Source: Cricetomys ansorgei (taxonomy: Eukaryota; Chordata; Mammalia; Rodentia; Nesomyidae). From it: a stretch of DNA of 64,000 nt. The DNA lies in assembly GCA_026225945.1 (NCBI GenBank), contig JAMJFZ010001258.1, positions 4,373,001 to 4,437,000 on the forward strand. The letters are read 5' to 3'. Positions within the stretch are counted from its first letter, which is position 1, and each line of letters begins with the position of its first letter. A program made the translations under genes and the position numbers. The notes below the pieces were generated by a model. The model was not told the origin of the DNA, made no database searches, and saw only the letters and a program-made list of their open reading frames with translations. Positions 45,030 to 56,201 of the stretch are shown in pieces.

Positions 45030-45115
45030 ACAAGCCACAGGTCTGTAATCCCAGTTTCCTGGGAGCCTGAGGCAGGAAGATAGTTTTAAGGCCTGCCTGA
45101 GCAACTTCATCCCAA
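45030..45115 (+). repeat. B1-like fragment (old 7SL-derived)
   Basis: gccacaggtctgtaatccca, ggagcctgaggcaggaagat, taaggcctgcctgagcaact. Only the left part of a B1-family element, preceded by an A-rich stretch (44977-45030). Confidence 0.55.
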
Positions 45116-45512
45116 AGTAAAGTCAAATCAGGACTGAAGATATCTTAGCAAACCCATCTCTTCCTGATCTCCAGACTCTAGGATAATATGGTTAAGCCAC
45201 AAAATTGTTCCTAATTTGGCAATGAATACATTAGGCCACCAACCTAGGGCTTACATGCCTTCAAACGCTATAAAAGCAACCTCCTGGGTGCCTAGAGATT
45301 GTTTATAAATGCTGTATGAGGAAACCTGGAACTCTTGCAAAATATGGCTAAGGGTTTCCATATAAATGAGGATTTACCCATGTAAGACTCAAAGCTTTGT
45401 TTAAAATTTTACACATTTTAAGATGAGCGTTTAAAACCAAACATTAAGGCCTTTCTTAATTAGATAATGTAATATAAATATGATATTATCTGTATGTATA
45501 CAATAAATACCT
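45116..45512. other. Unique AT-rich sequence
   Basis: No repeat or gene recognised. Confidence 0.45.
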
Positions 45513-45973
45513 TCATATATGTCCTTTTTATACTCCTCTTCACATTTACACACATACACATGCACACACACATACACACAAACACATGCACACGCACACA
45601 CATACACATACACACACACATGCACACGCACACACACGTACACACAAGCACACACACATACACACACATGCACACACACATACACACACATGCACACACG
45701 CACACGCACACACGCACACGCACACACACGCTCACATACACATGCACATGTTCCATGTCCTTTTTATACTCTTCTTCATATTTACACACACACACATGCA
45801 CATGCACACACACACGCACACACACATGCACACACGCGCACACGCACACATGCACACGCACACATGCACACACACATACACACACACATATACACACACA
45901 TACACACACATGCACACACACATACACATACACACACACATGCACACGCACACACACGTACACACACACACGT
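45513..45973. repeat. CA-rich array built from two ~236-bp copies
   Basis: Both copies open with gtcctttttatactc (45521 and 45757), continue with ttcacatttacacaca or ttcatatttacacaca and go on in CA/TACA/GCACA runs. The offset is 236 bp. The long Thr/His and Cys/Val frames here come from the repeat. Confidence 0.93.
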
Positions 45974-46977
45974 TCCTTCCAACTGAAATGAAATGTATGA
46001 AACTGCACTTAACATCCTCCTGATGTATGAGAAAAACTCCTGACTTTGAGTATTAACTATTGTCCAACACTATGGTGTTACTCTAGTGTTTGACCATCAG
46101 AAAACAACCATGTGCTGCAGATTTTCGGGAACGATCTTAATTTAAATGCTCTGTTCCCTTTCCTTGTTTTTGAAAGTTCCTTTCCTGTTTTTTCAGGTCA
46201 AATACTATGGTCACTGGTTGTAAAATCGCTGTTTTCACAATAAATGTTCCCAGCCTACTGACTTATAGGGAACTCTAAACCACACACACATTTCCTTGTG
46301 TATGTTAAAAAGAAATAAAATATTTTATATTTCCTGTGCGTTACTTTTCAGCCCTGACAAAGAGCTTTCTGCACAGATTATTTTTAGTTAGTAAATTGAC
46401 TTCTGGGTTACTGGCAGGGAGAGATAAGAAGCCAAGGCCTCCAGAAGGTGACCAGCTGACTTCCAACAGAGCCACAGCGAAGACTGGAACCCTTAGCGCT
46501 TGAGCTCTGACCTGTCCCCCGCTTCCAGCTCGAGTGGTAGACCCCGAATCTCTCCAGGAGAACTTCCAAACCAATCAAGCAAACCTCCAGTGTAGTCACC
46601 ACCTCCCATTCACTCTTATATAATGTTTGCGATCTAAACCCAGGGTCAGAAGCCCTAAACCAACAAGGACCACCACGTCCTTCCTACACACAGCCATCTT
46701 CAAGACGCATCTGAGAGGCTCCAGGTCTTAGAAGTCTGTTTGCAGCTACCAAAGTCACCGCCTGCTGTGGCCACTCCGTTCCCAGGGGGTGATGCGGCCG
46801 GAACCAGCTCAGTTCTGCACAGGAGGCTTCCCAGCTAATCCACCTATTTGACCCATGGCCCAATGGCAGCTCTTATGGCTGCCAATCACTCTTAAGACAA
46901 GAGGTGTCATCAAGCTTGTGAATGCAGAGCTAGCTTCTTCTGAGTTTACTTAGCTTGACTATAGCCGGAAAGGGGTG
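45974..46977. other. Unique sequence, AT-rich at left
   Basis: 46020-46340 is AT-rich and has AATAAA motifs near 46240 and 46315. No gene leads into it, so these are probably chance. The rest is unassigned. Confidence 0.4.
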
Positions 46978-47020
<43 letters not shown>

Positions 47021-47272
47021 TGCATGTGTGTGTAGTGTGTGTGTCAGTGTGTATGTGAGTGTATGACTGAGCATGTGTGTCTGCATATGTGTGTGTGTAA
47101 GTGTATGTGTGTTGTGTGTGTGCGTGTTGCATGAGTGTGTGTGTATGTGAGTGTGTGGCTGTGTGTGCATGTGTGTGTATGTGTGTGCGCTGTGTGAGCA
47201 TGTGTGTGTGTGTCAGTGTGTGTGTGTGCATGTTGTGTGAGTGTGTGTGTGTGTGAATGTGTGGCTGTGTAG
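46978..47272. repeat. TG-rich imperfect microsatellite
   Basis: A pure TG run (46979-47012), then interrupted TG with tgtgag, tgtgca and tgttg variants for nearly 300 bases. No SINE body was recognised next to it. Confidence 0.95.
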
Positions 47273-50039
47273 GACAGGGAGAGTTGTACAAGATTGTTGG
47301 TATTCACGTCTGTACGTGTTTTTCTGGTATATACATGCTTCTGTTGTGGCGCTCTGTGGTTCTGTGACGGTGATCTGGTATGGGATTGTACATGTACGTG
47401 TGTGTATAATATGTGTTCTTCATGTGTGCAACTAAAGGAGAAAACCGAAGAGTGGAGAGGTTGAAGACAGACAGGAGAGGTTCTATAGCTAAAGTCAGTA
47501 AACCAAGGACAGCTCTGCGTGACAGAGGCTGAAGACAGAGAGTGGGGCAAGAAGATGCAACAGGAGAGAAGACGCAGCTAGGAGCAGCGCCTCTCTGATT
47601 CTGGTGTTACGGAAGGCAGTGGATGCAGAAGCTCGCAGGACAAACGGTGCCATCCTTTGTCGTTTTTCTGTCTCCTTGTCTGCAGAGTCCACGGACACCT
47701 CTTGGCTCTGGAAGGTGGTGCTGTCCATTACCTAGCCTCCTTGCTAAACCTGGGGTTTACTTCTGACAATGTAGCAATATCCAACAAAGGAAGCCACCCC
47801 GTCCTCTGCCCAACAAGGTAAACCGTGGCTGCCCCAGTCTGGACGCCTCCCTTCCAGATCACGTACAGGTGGGGTCAGGGCCTTGCAGGGGACCTGCCAT
47901 GGTGGGGTTGAAGGGAACAGAGATCTGAGAACAAATGACAATCAGGTCTAGCATTCAGTGCTGAGCAGCGACAGAGGAGAGCAGATGATCGCAGAAGGGG
48001 CATGTGGGTGACAGGAGGACTCGGGGCTGCTGTGCCTCTTTCTCTGTTAGGTCTGAGTCTCCTTGTAGCAGAAGGGGTTTGGTTTCCAAAGTGCTCCAGA
48101 GATTCTAGAGAGGTCTAGAGAGTCCCTTCTGCACCTGTGGGTGAGGCTGGGTGAGGCAGCCTGAAGTCATAACCTCCCCATGGTGCTGACCTGACCTGCC
48201 TTGGTTTGAAGGTCATATGTTTTTATGGACCCTCTGGGGCCCCCAGTGCTCACACCTCACTACCTACATAACGTGAGTGTTAGAGGTGCTTTTATTGAGA
48301 CCTGAGACAGTTGACAGGGAACTTCAGCGAGGAAATGCCTTAATTCATGTGATCTAGGGTGCTCATCGGCCGGCCCCTAGCTCAGACGTTGTCCCCATAG
48401 AGGCTGACTCCTGGAGATTGAGAAACCGTAATCACTGTGGGCTGGAGGGGTTTAAGGGGCATACCTAACCGTCAAGAGCTTACTCCCCAGTTTACTGCCC
48501 TAGAACAACTGGGCTGACCAAACCGTTGCAGACTTAGTATTCAGAAATAAAGAAGCAGAGAAGTTATTCCCAGGAAATCAATGGCTCTTTGCTGATGACA
48601 AGTCCCGAAAGAGCAAAGGAAAACCTACATGCGATGGCTTGCTGGGATAGAGGCTTGGATCAAGTTCTCTAGTGTGGCAATGGCCATGTCTGCCTTCTTT
48701 CTGGCTTCCTGTCGTGAGCTATGACTTCTCAGGTGACCCAGTCCCACCTATCACACCTCACCTCGGGCTGCCCCTCAGAGCAGACTGGCCACCGTGTATT
48801 CCAGAAGGATCATAAGTCAGGCAACCACTGCCAACAGTTCCCAACCACCATACATACAACGAGTTTTCTTTGAGCCATTCCCTTTGATGTAGGGGCTTCA
48901 GGGCACAGTGAGGGGTTCCTACTTCCTTGCGGAAGGGCCTGGGTGGAGGCATTTGCCGCCAGGCCTCCCCTCCCCCACTTACCAAATGACTAAGGGCTCA
49001 AAAACCAGGTGGGTAAATCTGTCAAGTCAATAAAACCGCATCCTGTCCCATCAGCCTGAAGCAAACACAGATGCACAGACGAGCTGTAATACATCCAAGA
49101 CGCTAAATATTTAAATGTCTGCCTGGACCTGATGCTTACCAGCGGGAGTTTTATGGTGTCGGGCTTTCCAGGCAGACAGCTTGTATACAAAGTTATTTTT
49201 CCTCTAACTTTTAAGAAAGTGCTATGTCACTGTTCTCACAAGCGCTGTCGAGTTGCCTTTTGGTAAATCAGTATTTACCTTAAACCTCAGGCTCCTTTTT
49301 CACACTGGTAAGTTCTGTGCTGAAATTGTCTCAAAGCCAGGGAACACTCTTCCCAATTGGACTGCAGTTTATTTCTGTTTCTAGGAGCAACCACTTCAGA
49401 TCGCTAGAGTGTGGGTGGTTTGCATCCATGCATCATGCAGATGTTGGGCTCCTCCAGAAGAACTAGCCAGATGCTTTTATCATGCAGGGCCCTCATCCCA
49501 AGGTGGTGTGACCAGAAGTCAGCCCTGCCAGGAAAGTGGCAGCCCTGTGATGAGAGGTCTCAAAGGCCGGCCCCTCTCCAGGGCCCGCCCTCTCTCCCAG
49601 AGGATGTCATGGCGACCACTTGAGACTGCTCCAGTGACCTCAGGACAACTGCTCAGCTCGTCCTTTCCTCGCTGTCACAGAGGGCTGGCTCCCTCATACT
49701 CAATGTCTGGGGACCCTGCCTCAGGTTCTGCTCTGGCACCTGAATTAAGACAGCGCACAGATCCCTGCATCAGTGGCCTGCCCCAGAGGCTCCTGTCTAC
49801 GGTCTTTTACCCAGCATCACAGATGGCCCATAGATGCCCTCTACCAGCCCCTCTTCTTCAGCTCCCTTCAGAGGTTTGCCTTGGCGAGTAGAGTCAGGTC
49901 ATGGTCTCCGCTCAGACACAGAACAGGAAGCCAGGACGTCTTCAGTAGATGCACCTTGGTATCAGTAAGTGGATTCTTCCTAGGGTGCATCCATAATGCA
50001 AGGATGTAGCCATTTCTCTGATGATTCCTGTTGGATGCC
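47273..50039. other. Long unique stretch, no gene recognised
   Basis: About 2.8 kb without a repeat I can name. A 160-codon plus frame (49409-49891) is Ser/Pro/Arg-rich and shows no domain. Probably intron or spacer. Confidence 0.4.
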
Positions 50040-50194
50040 TGGAACCTGCAGTTGAATGAAAGAACTGACTCTCTGACTTATACATATACCCCATGACATG
50101 CCTGTGCTACACATTCACACACAAACATATACACACACACACATACATACATACACACATACATACACACACGCACACATGACATGCCTGTGCC

Positions 50195-50240
<46 letters not shown>

Positions 50241-50282
50241 AGCCATGCACGCTAATCATAACAATTAAAAACTTGAATAAAG
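50040..50282 (+). repeat. B2-family SINE, 3' part, tail duplicated and CA-expanded
   Basis: cctgcagttgaatgaaagaa, ctgactctctgacttataca, then acatgacatgcctgtgc twice (about 50093 and 50178), CA/TACA runs (pure CA at about 50200-50238) and an A-rich end (caattaaaaacttgaataaa). The 5' head is missing. Confidence 0.6.
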
Positions 50283-50847
50283 AAAAGACGCCCTCCCATC
50301 TCTAAACAGCACTACCAACTGGGAACAACCTTCAGATACACGAGTCTGTGGGAGACACTTCCCACCCATCCCCTGACATCCACCATCACTGCCAGGGTCA
50401 AGGCCAGGCAGACATACCCCAGACTGTCATCCGAAACTCACTCTCAGAGACTCAGTGCACTGAATCACAAAGTTGAAACACAATGTGCCTTATTATGTTG
50501 TCAGCTGTTAGCGCTTTCATGGGAATTTTTTTGTCCCAGAACCCGATGTGACAATTAGTCCAGGCCTCACTGGAGAGGGACGGGGAGGAAAGTTAAGACC
50601 AGAATAGAAATGTGGGGGCAGGCAGCTGCGCCATGGGTTGGGGTGACGCAAGGAGCCCTGGCCAGGGTCTGTCTTCTCTCCAGATTGGCCAGTGAGGGGG
50701 CTTTTGTGGGTGAACGTGAAATGTCCCTCCCAGGCTCCTGTACTTGAATGCTTTTCTCCCAGCCGATGGCGCTCTCTCAGGAGGCTGTAGGTTGTAGTTC
50801 TTGATATTACCCACGTGTGTCGGCGGTGTTGCGGTGAAGCGCGCGGG
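50283..50847. other. Unique sequence, no gene recognised
   Basis: No repeat or coding signal recognised. Confidence 0.45.
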
Positions 50848-50915
50848 TGCCACTGCGGTGTGCGTGTGGAGGTCAGCCTTGTGCCACAAGCACACCGAGC
50901 TGAGCCACCTCTCCG
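50848..50915 (-). repeat. B2/B3 SINE remnant
   Basis: Plus strand: gtgcgtgtggaggtcagcct, caagcacaccgagctgagcc, acctctccggcctgagcg: tail and head of a B3-like element with the centre deleted. Confidence 0.55.
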
Positions 50916-51019
50916 GCCTGAGCGAACCTTTAGGAGCCGGGTCTCCCTGAGGGAAGTGAGTCCCGGAGGGGTGGGACTTGAAGGTCATTGGCCCCCGGGC
51001 TTCTGGCCGGAGCTCTGTT

Positions 51020-51155
51020 TCCCGATCCAGACACATGAACGAGCTCCCTGCCGTGACGGACTGTATCCCCTGAACTGTGAGCCAAAGATGAGCTCTTCCT
51101 CCCTTAAGCAGCTTCTGTCAGATATGATGAGCGTGGGAAGAGGCGCGGACACAGA
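51020..51155 (+). mobile_element. MaLR-type LTR, 3' part, sense
   Basis: gacggactgtatcccctgaa, ctgtgagccaaagatgagct, cttcctcccttaagcagctt, ctgtcagatatgatgagcgt match the polyadenylation end of the MaLR-type LTRs seen elsewhere in antisense (a degraded aataaa is read as agatga). Confidence 0.6.
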
Positions 51156-51282
51156 GCGCAGCCCGCGACCCGTGCACTCCGCGCGCTCCGCTGCTTTCCT
51201 GTTGCAGGTGACGCGATGACCGGCCTTAAACAGACACAAAGCACCGTGTGATTTGGCCGAGGCAGTGCCTAGGAGAAGTGAA
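51156..51282. other. Short CpG-dense unique stretch
   Basis: Between the LTR end and the L1, with about ten CpG in 55 bases at 51146-51200 (gcgcagcccgcgacccgtgc). No gene attached. Confidence 0.4.
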
Positions 51283-51445
51283 GTCACAGACACGAAACTG
51301 AACCGTGGTTGCCAGGGGTTGGCGGAAGGAAGTAGCCACGGAAGTGTTCTGCAGACCAGCTGCCCGACAGTCTGAATATGTGTCGTACGTGTTGAAAAAC
51401 TGTCAATGGCAATTTTTATATTCGATACATTTTATTATAATTTAA
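51283..51445 (+). mobile_element. L1 LINE 3' UTR fragment
   Basis: gaaactgaaccgtggttgcc, aggggttggcggaaggaagt, aactgtcaatggcaattttt and atattcgatacattttatta match the end of an old L1 (gtggttgccaggggctgg to the ttttatcacaataaaa region). Confidence 0.7.
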
Positions 51446-51520
51446 TTATATAATTTATTATATATAATAATATGTATCATACAATATATAAATTAACAAT
51501 ACATTTTATTATAATTTAAA
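51418..51520. repeat. AT-rich low-complexity tract
   Basis: tatataatttattatatata and similar runs. The string tacattttattataattta occurs at both ends (about 51427 and 51500), suggesting a small duplication around the TA core. Confidence 0.85.
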
Positions 51521-51743
51521 GGGATTTCCAGTGTGTGTGCTCCAGAAGCAGTCTGAGCTTCTCACACACCTCCTCAGGAGCTGTTGCCTCATCCGTGGAG
51601 CCGACTCCCTCAGCAATCCCCAGAGCTAAGAGGAAAGCGAAAAACAACTAAGTGCCACCATTTTCAAATTCGCCCGCATTCCAAAACTTTCAATACTGAG
51701 AATTCTCCAGTGTGGAGTTGTTCCCAGCCCTGGCTCTTCCCTC

Positions 51744-52036
51744 TTCTACCCTGTGGCTCTTCCCCACTCCCCCCTCACCCCTCTACCCTGTGGCTCTTCC
51801 CCACTCCCCCCTCACCCCTCTACCCTGTGGCTCTTCCTCACTCCCCTCTTACCCTGTGGCTCTCACCCACTCCCCCCCTACCCTGTGGTTCTCCCCACTC
51901 CCCCCTCTTCCCTGTGGCTCTTCCTCACTCCCTCCTCTACCCTGTGGCTCTCCCCACTCCCCCCTCTACCCTGTAGCTCTCCCCACTCCCCCCTCTACCC
52001 TGTGGCTCTCACCCACTCCCCACCCTACCCTGTGGC
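51744..52036. repeat. C-rich minisatellite, 10 units of 29-37 bp
   Basis: Units share accctgtggctctt, then ccccactcccccctct. Starts of ctgtgg are at 51751, 51788, 51825, 51854, 51883, 51912, 51942, 51971, 52000 and 52030: two 37-bp steps, then 29-30 bp steps. All three plus frames are partly open as a result, giving Pro/Leu/Ser-rich frames that are not genes. Confidence 0.95.
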
Positions 52037-52103
52037 GTTTGCTCTGCCTCTCTCCCAGTCTTTCCCCCCATTTGGCTTTCACTTTTTCCTTCTAGGACAT
52101 TCT

Positions 52104-52445
52104 TCTAGATCTCTCTGTTGCTGTAACAAAACATCATGACTCAAAGCAGCCAAAGGGCGGAAGGAAGGCTTATTTCAGCGTACAGGGTTACTGCCCTCTG
52201 TTGAATGAAGCTGGGGCAAGAACTCAAGCAGGAATCGGGTAGGAAGGTGGCTTAGTCACTGGGTCATGCTCCCCTAGCTTCCGGTAGAGCCCAAGCCTAC
52301 TAGGGATGGCTCCTCCCACAGTGGGCTGGACCCGCCCACATCAGTCAGCAGTCACAGACCAGTCTGATCTGGGCAGTCCCTCAGTGGGTTTGCTCTTCCC
52401 AAGTGAACCTAGGTTGTGTGAAGTTGGCAGTAAAAACTAACTGAC
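52104..52445 (-). mobile_element. MaLR-type LTR
   Basis: Plus strand: ctgttgctgtaacaaaacat, catgactcaaagcagccaaa, ggcttatttcagcgtacagg, cacagtgggctggacccgcc, gtgaacctaggttgtgtgaa, gttggcagtaaaaactaact. Antisense, nearly complete. Confidence 0.8.
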
Positions 52446-52660
52446 TCTTACCTGCCCCAAACGCATCCCTTGGCGCTCATTTGTCTTTGTTCTCACTACT
52501 GGAGTGGCAGAAGGCTCAAGACTGATTTTGACTGACATCTTAGTCAAGTTAGGGGATGGACCCGGCTAGAAACAGCCTGTGGGGGAATAGGTGCTAAGGA
52601 GGCAGCAGACACATTTCCTATGCAGGATTTCCCCCTCTTTCAAATCAGGGTTTTCATTCT

Positions 52661-53602
52661 GTGTGTGCACGTGTGTGACAGTGTGTGTGTGTGTGTGTGT
52701 GTGACTATGTGTGTGACTGTGTGTGTCTGTGTGTGTGACTGTGTGTGACTGTGTATGTGACTGTGTGTGTATATGTGTGTGTGACTATGCGTGTGTGACT
52801 GTGTGTGTGTGACTGTGTGTGTGTGGCTGTGTGTCTGTGTGTGTGACTGTGTGTGTCTGTGTGTGTGTCTGTGTGTGTGTCTGTGTGTGTGTCTGTGTGT
52901 GTGTGGCTGTGTGTGTGACTGTGTGTGTGTGACTCTGTGTGTGTGTGTGACTGTGTGTGTGTGACTGTGTGTGTGTGACTGTGTGTCTGTGTGTGTGGCT
53001 GTGTGTGTGGCTGTGTGTGTGTGACTCTGTGTGTGTGTGATTGTGTGTGTATATGTGTGTGTGACTATGCGTGTGTGACTGTGTGTGTGTGTGTGACTGT
53101 GTGTGTCTGTGTGTGTGTCTGTGTGTGTGTCTGTGTGTGTGTCTGTGTGTGTTTCTGTGTGTCTGTGTGTGTGTGTGTGTGTGTCTGTGTGTGTGGCTGT
53201 GTGTGTGTGTGTGTGTCTGTGTGTGTGACTGTGTGTGTGACTGTGTGTGTGACTCTGTGTGTGTGACTCTGTGTGTGTATGTGACTGTGTGTGTATATGT
53301 GTGTGTGACTATGCGTGTGTGACTGTGTGTGTGTGTGTGTGTGACTGTGTGTGTCTGTGTGTGTGTCTGTGTGTGTGTGTGTGTCTGTGTGTGTGGCTGT
53401 GTGTGGCTGTGTGTGGCTGTGTGTGGCTGTGTGTGTGTGGCTGTGTGTGTGGCTGTGTGTGGCTGTGTGTGTGACTGTGTGTGTGTCTGTGTTTGTGTGA
53501 GTGGCTGTGTGTGGCTGTGTGTGTGACTGTGTGTGTGTCTGTGTTTGTGTGACTGTGTGTGTATATGAGTGTGTGACTATGCGTGTGTGACTGTGTGTGT
53601 GT
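52661..53602. repeat. Large TG/TGTGAC array, about 0.94 kb
   Basis: TG dinucleotides interrupted by gac, tct, ggc and tat units throughout. A marker, gtgactatgcgtgtgtgact, recurs at about 52781, 53061, 53305 and 53573 (gaps 280, 244, 268), so the array has a higher-order period of about 245-280 bp. It ends directly at the tail side of a minus-strand B3 element, and probably grew from that tail. The Cys/Val-rich frames are by-products. Confidence 0.96.
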
Positions 53603-53866
53603 TGGGGGAAAAGAGCAGACAGGAAGGTCAGAGGTCAAACTCAGGTATTTTCCTTAATCCTTCTCCACCACATTTTTTGAGACAAGGTCTCTCTGTGCTC
53701 ACTGATTGGCCGGATTAGCTGGCCAGTCCTAATCTCTGCCTCACCAGGCTGGGATTAGAGGACTGTGCTGGCATAGCTGGGTTTTACAAGGCGCTGGGAA
53801 TCTGAACTCAGGTCCTCTGCTTGCCTAGCAAGTGCTTGACTGACTGAGCCGTCTCCTCAGCCCCAG
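53603..53866 (-). repeat. B3 SINE, source of the TG array
   Basis: Plus strand: aggaaggtcagaggtcaaac, tttttgagacaaggtctctc, gattagctggccagtcctaa, ggctgggattagaggactgt, gggaatctgaactcaggtcc, actgagccgtctcctcagcc. Full-length B3 in reverse. Confidence 0.85.
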
Positions 53867-53879
53867 CACATTAATCGTT

Positions 53880-54195
53880 GTCCTGGTTAAGTTCCTGTCG
53901 CTGTGACAGAGCACGTGACCAAGGCAACTTATAAAAGAAAGCACCTGTTGGGCTCCTAGAGAGTCAGAGCCCTTGAGGCAGAGTAAAGCCGTGGTAAGAG
54001 GAACAGCTGAGAGCTCACATCTCATACCGAGGGCAGGAGGGGTGGAGCACAGAGTGGGGCCAATCTTCTGAAACCTCAAAGCCTGGCACACCTCCTCCAA
54101 CAAGGCCGCACCCCTCATCCTGCCCAGTCTGCTAACTGGGACCAGGATTCAAACACAAGAGCCTCCGGGGCCTTTCTCCCTCAGATCACCACAAC
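53880..54195 (-). mobile_element. MaLR-type LTR
   Basis: Plus strand: aagttcctgtcgctgtgaca, gagcacgtgaccaaggcaac, ttctgaaacctcaaagcctg, acaaggccgcacccctcatc, ccaggattcaaacacaagag. Antisense; the same subgroup as the split copy at 22749-23897. Confidence 0.8.
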
Positions 54196-55546
54196 ACCTT
54201 TTCTTTTCTCAGATTTCACTTGTTTGGATCTGTGTTCATTTATTTTTTTCAGAAAGTGATGCAAACACAATTCAGCTCATCAAATTCAATAGACCTTATA
54301 GGAGCCTCCTGTGTACAGATGCTGAGCTCGTACACTGCTGCTGGGGTGGCTCAGCAAGGAAGACAAGGAGGCACATTTCATAAGTCCAAACCCTGCCGGA
54401 CCTCAGCAGAGGTAACACCACCATGGCCAGTGTCATACTCACAGTGGAACCCTGAGCATCTGAGCTCAGGTGTTTTTATTGATTCAGGACTCCTCAGATG
54501 CAGATCATAAGCAATCCAACATCCCCCACAGAAACCCAACGCCTGCAGTCAATACAAAATGCCAAGACCTAGGCGTCCCTTTTACCAAAAGTGCACAAAA
54601 ACAATTATTTTAAACACAACTAAAAATAAACTCCCACAACAAGATGCCACTCAAAGTTTCTGCCCTTGTGGTGCTTGCAGCCTGGGGGAAGGAACCAAAC
54701 AGCGGAGGCTTTTTCCCAGATCAAACACAGCCTGTTCTTCTGTCTTACGGATCTCGGAAGGACACAGGGCTCTCTGTGCATCCTTAGTTCATAAGTGTGG
54801 AACTCTTTCATCCTAGGTTTGATGCCAGTGCTTCTCCAGGGCATAGTGAGGTAAGAGGAGAGGTCTTCTAATTGCCGACGGGGACAGGACAGCCCCCCAG
54901 GGCGGGGCGTCCCCGCCTTCCAGAACATTCAGCAGTCCTGTTTCTAGTCACCGAATGGAGGAACCCCAGCAGTCCTCCATGAGTCTCCACATACGTTTGT
55001 GTGCAGACTAGAGGCATCACCTGACCAGGAGCCGCAGGGTCATGGAGGATGTGCAGCTCCCTTCCGGTTGTGCTTTTCCAGGACTCTAAGTCCTGCCTCA
55101 GAACTCTCAGACCCCAGAGCTAGAACAGAGATGAGGAGGGAGAGCTCAGATACAGCGGGGATGGATACTCAAGGGAGCACAGGATTGCGCTGGGAGTCCC
55201 GTCCACCCTCCACTGGAGTCTGACCCAGCCAGCTCTCCAGAGACCCCGTGGAGTTTCTGCTGTGCATTAGTACTTCCAGGAGGCCCAGGGGTACCTCTGG
55301 GTCTGTGGACCAGTCTAAGTGTTTCAGGGAAATCTACAGCCAGACAGAAAGTTTCAGTGGAGCCAAGCTGGACTGGGAATTCCTACAGTTACCAAGAGTG
55401 CAGGTGTCCTTCCAAAGTCAAGTGGAAACTTAAGCACCTGCACAACTATAGTAAGAGGCAAGGGGCACAGAGGGCTCAGCCTTCAGGGGAGAGATCAGCG
55501 TCTTACAAAGGAACTTAAGGCCTTTTGGCCCTCAGTCCCTTGTTCC
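54196..55546. other. Unique stretch, no gene recognised
   Basis: 1.35 kb without a named repeat and without a credible frame. AT-rich around 54540-54660. A G-rich stretch (ccccccagggcggggcgtcc) lies near 54893. Confidence 0.4.
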
Positions 55547-55742
55547 ATGTGAGGACACCGCGGTCATCCCTTCTGGGAGGCCCAGTAACTGCCACCATGG
55601 GAACAGAGACCAGCTCTGAAGCTTCTGCCGTCTTGGTGGTGAGTTTCTCAGCCTGCAGAACTGTGAGCAGGAAAGTTATGTTGTTTATAAATTATCCAGT
55701 CTACAGTACCTTGTTATCACAGTGGGAACAGACCACGGCTGG
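55547..55742 (+). mobile_element. MST/MLT1-type MaLR LTR, 3' half
   Basis: catgtgaggacaccgcggtc, ggtgagtttctcagcctgca, gaactgtgagcaggaaagtt, tgtttataaattatccagtc, gttatcacagtgggaacaga. This is the classical end of an old MaLR LTR. Confidence 0.75.
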
Positions 55743-55806
55743 AGCCATCCTAGATCTTACCCAAATGAAGGCCTGAGGGAAGACTGCAGCAGAGGGGGCT
55801 TAAGGG

Positions 55807-56201
55807 TTCGCTAGTTACTGTTGCTGTGGTGCACCCCGACCAAAAGCAAGATGGCCGGGGAAGGGCTTCTTTGGCTTACACTTCCACAGCACTGTTCATC
55901 ATTGAAGGAAGCCAGGGCAGGAACTCTGGCAGGGCAGGAACATGGAGGCAGGAGCTGATGCAGAGGCCATGGAGGGTGCTGTATACTGGCTTGCTCCTTG
56001 TGGCTTGCTTTCTTACAGAACCCAGGACCACCAGCCCAGGGATGGCCCCACCCACAATGGGCTAGGCCCTCCTCATGGATCACTAATTAAGAAAATGCCC
56101 TACAGCCAGATCTTATGAAGGCATTTCTCAATTAAGGATCCTTTCCCTCAGATGACTTTAGCTTCTGTCAAATTAACATGAAACTAAGCCAGCACAGAAG
56201 T
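55807..56201 (-). mobile_element. MaLR-type LTR, well preserved
   Basis: Plus strand: gctagttactgttgctgtgg, gaagggcttctttggcttac, gatgcagaggccatggaggg, cccacccacaatgggctagg, gatgactttagcttctgtca, acatgaaactaagccagcac. Complete antisense copy of about 395 bp; the clearest member of its group here. Confidence 0.85.

Noticed and set aside
45460..46023. Thr/His-rich and Cys/Val-rich frames over 140 codons
   Set aside because: Pure translations of CA/TG repeats; the same applies to 46946-47550 and 52991-53638.
46020..46340. Two AATAAA motifs in AT-rich DNA as a gene 3' end
   Set aside because: No exon or frame leads into it, and AATAAA occurs by chance in such composition.
51584..52139. Pro/Leu/Ser-rich frames in three plus frames
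   Set aside because: Translations of the C-rich minisatellite; no conserved frame.
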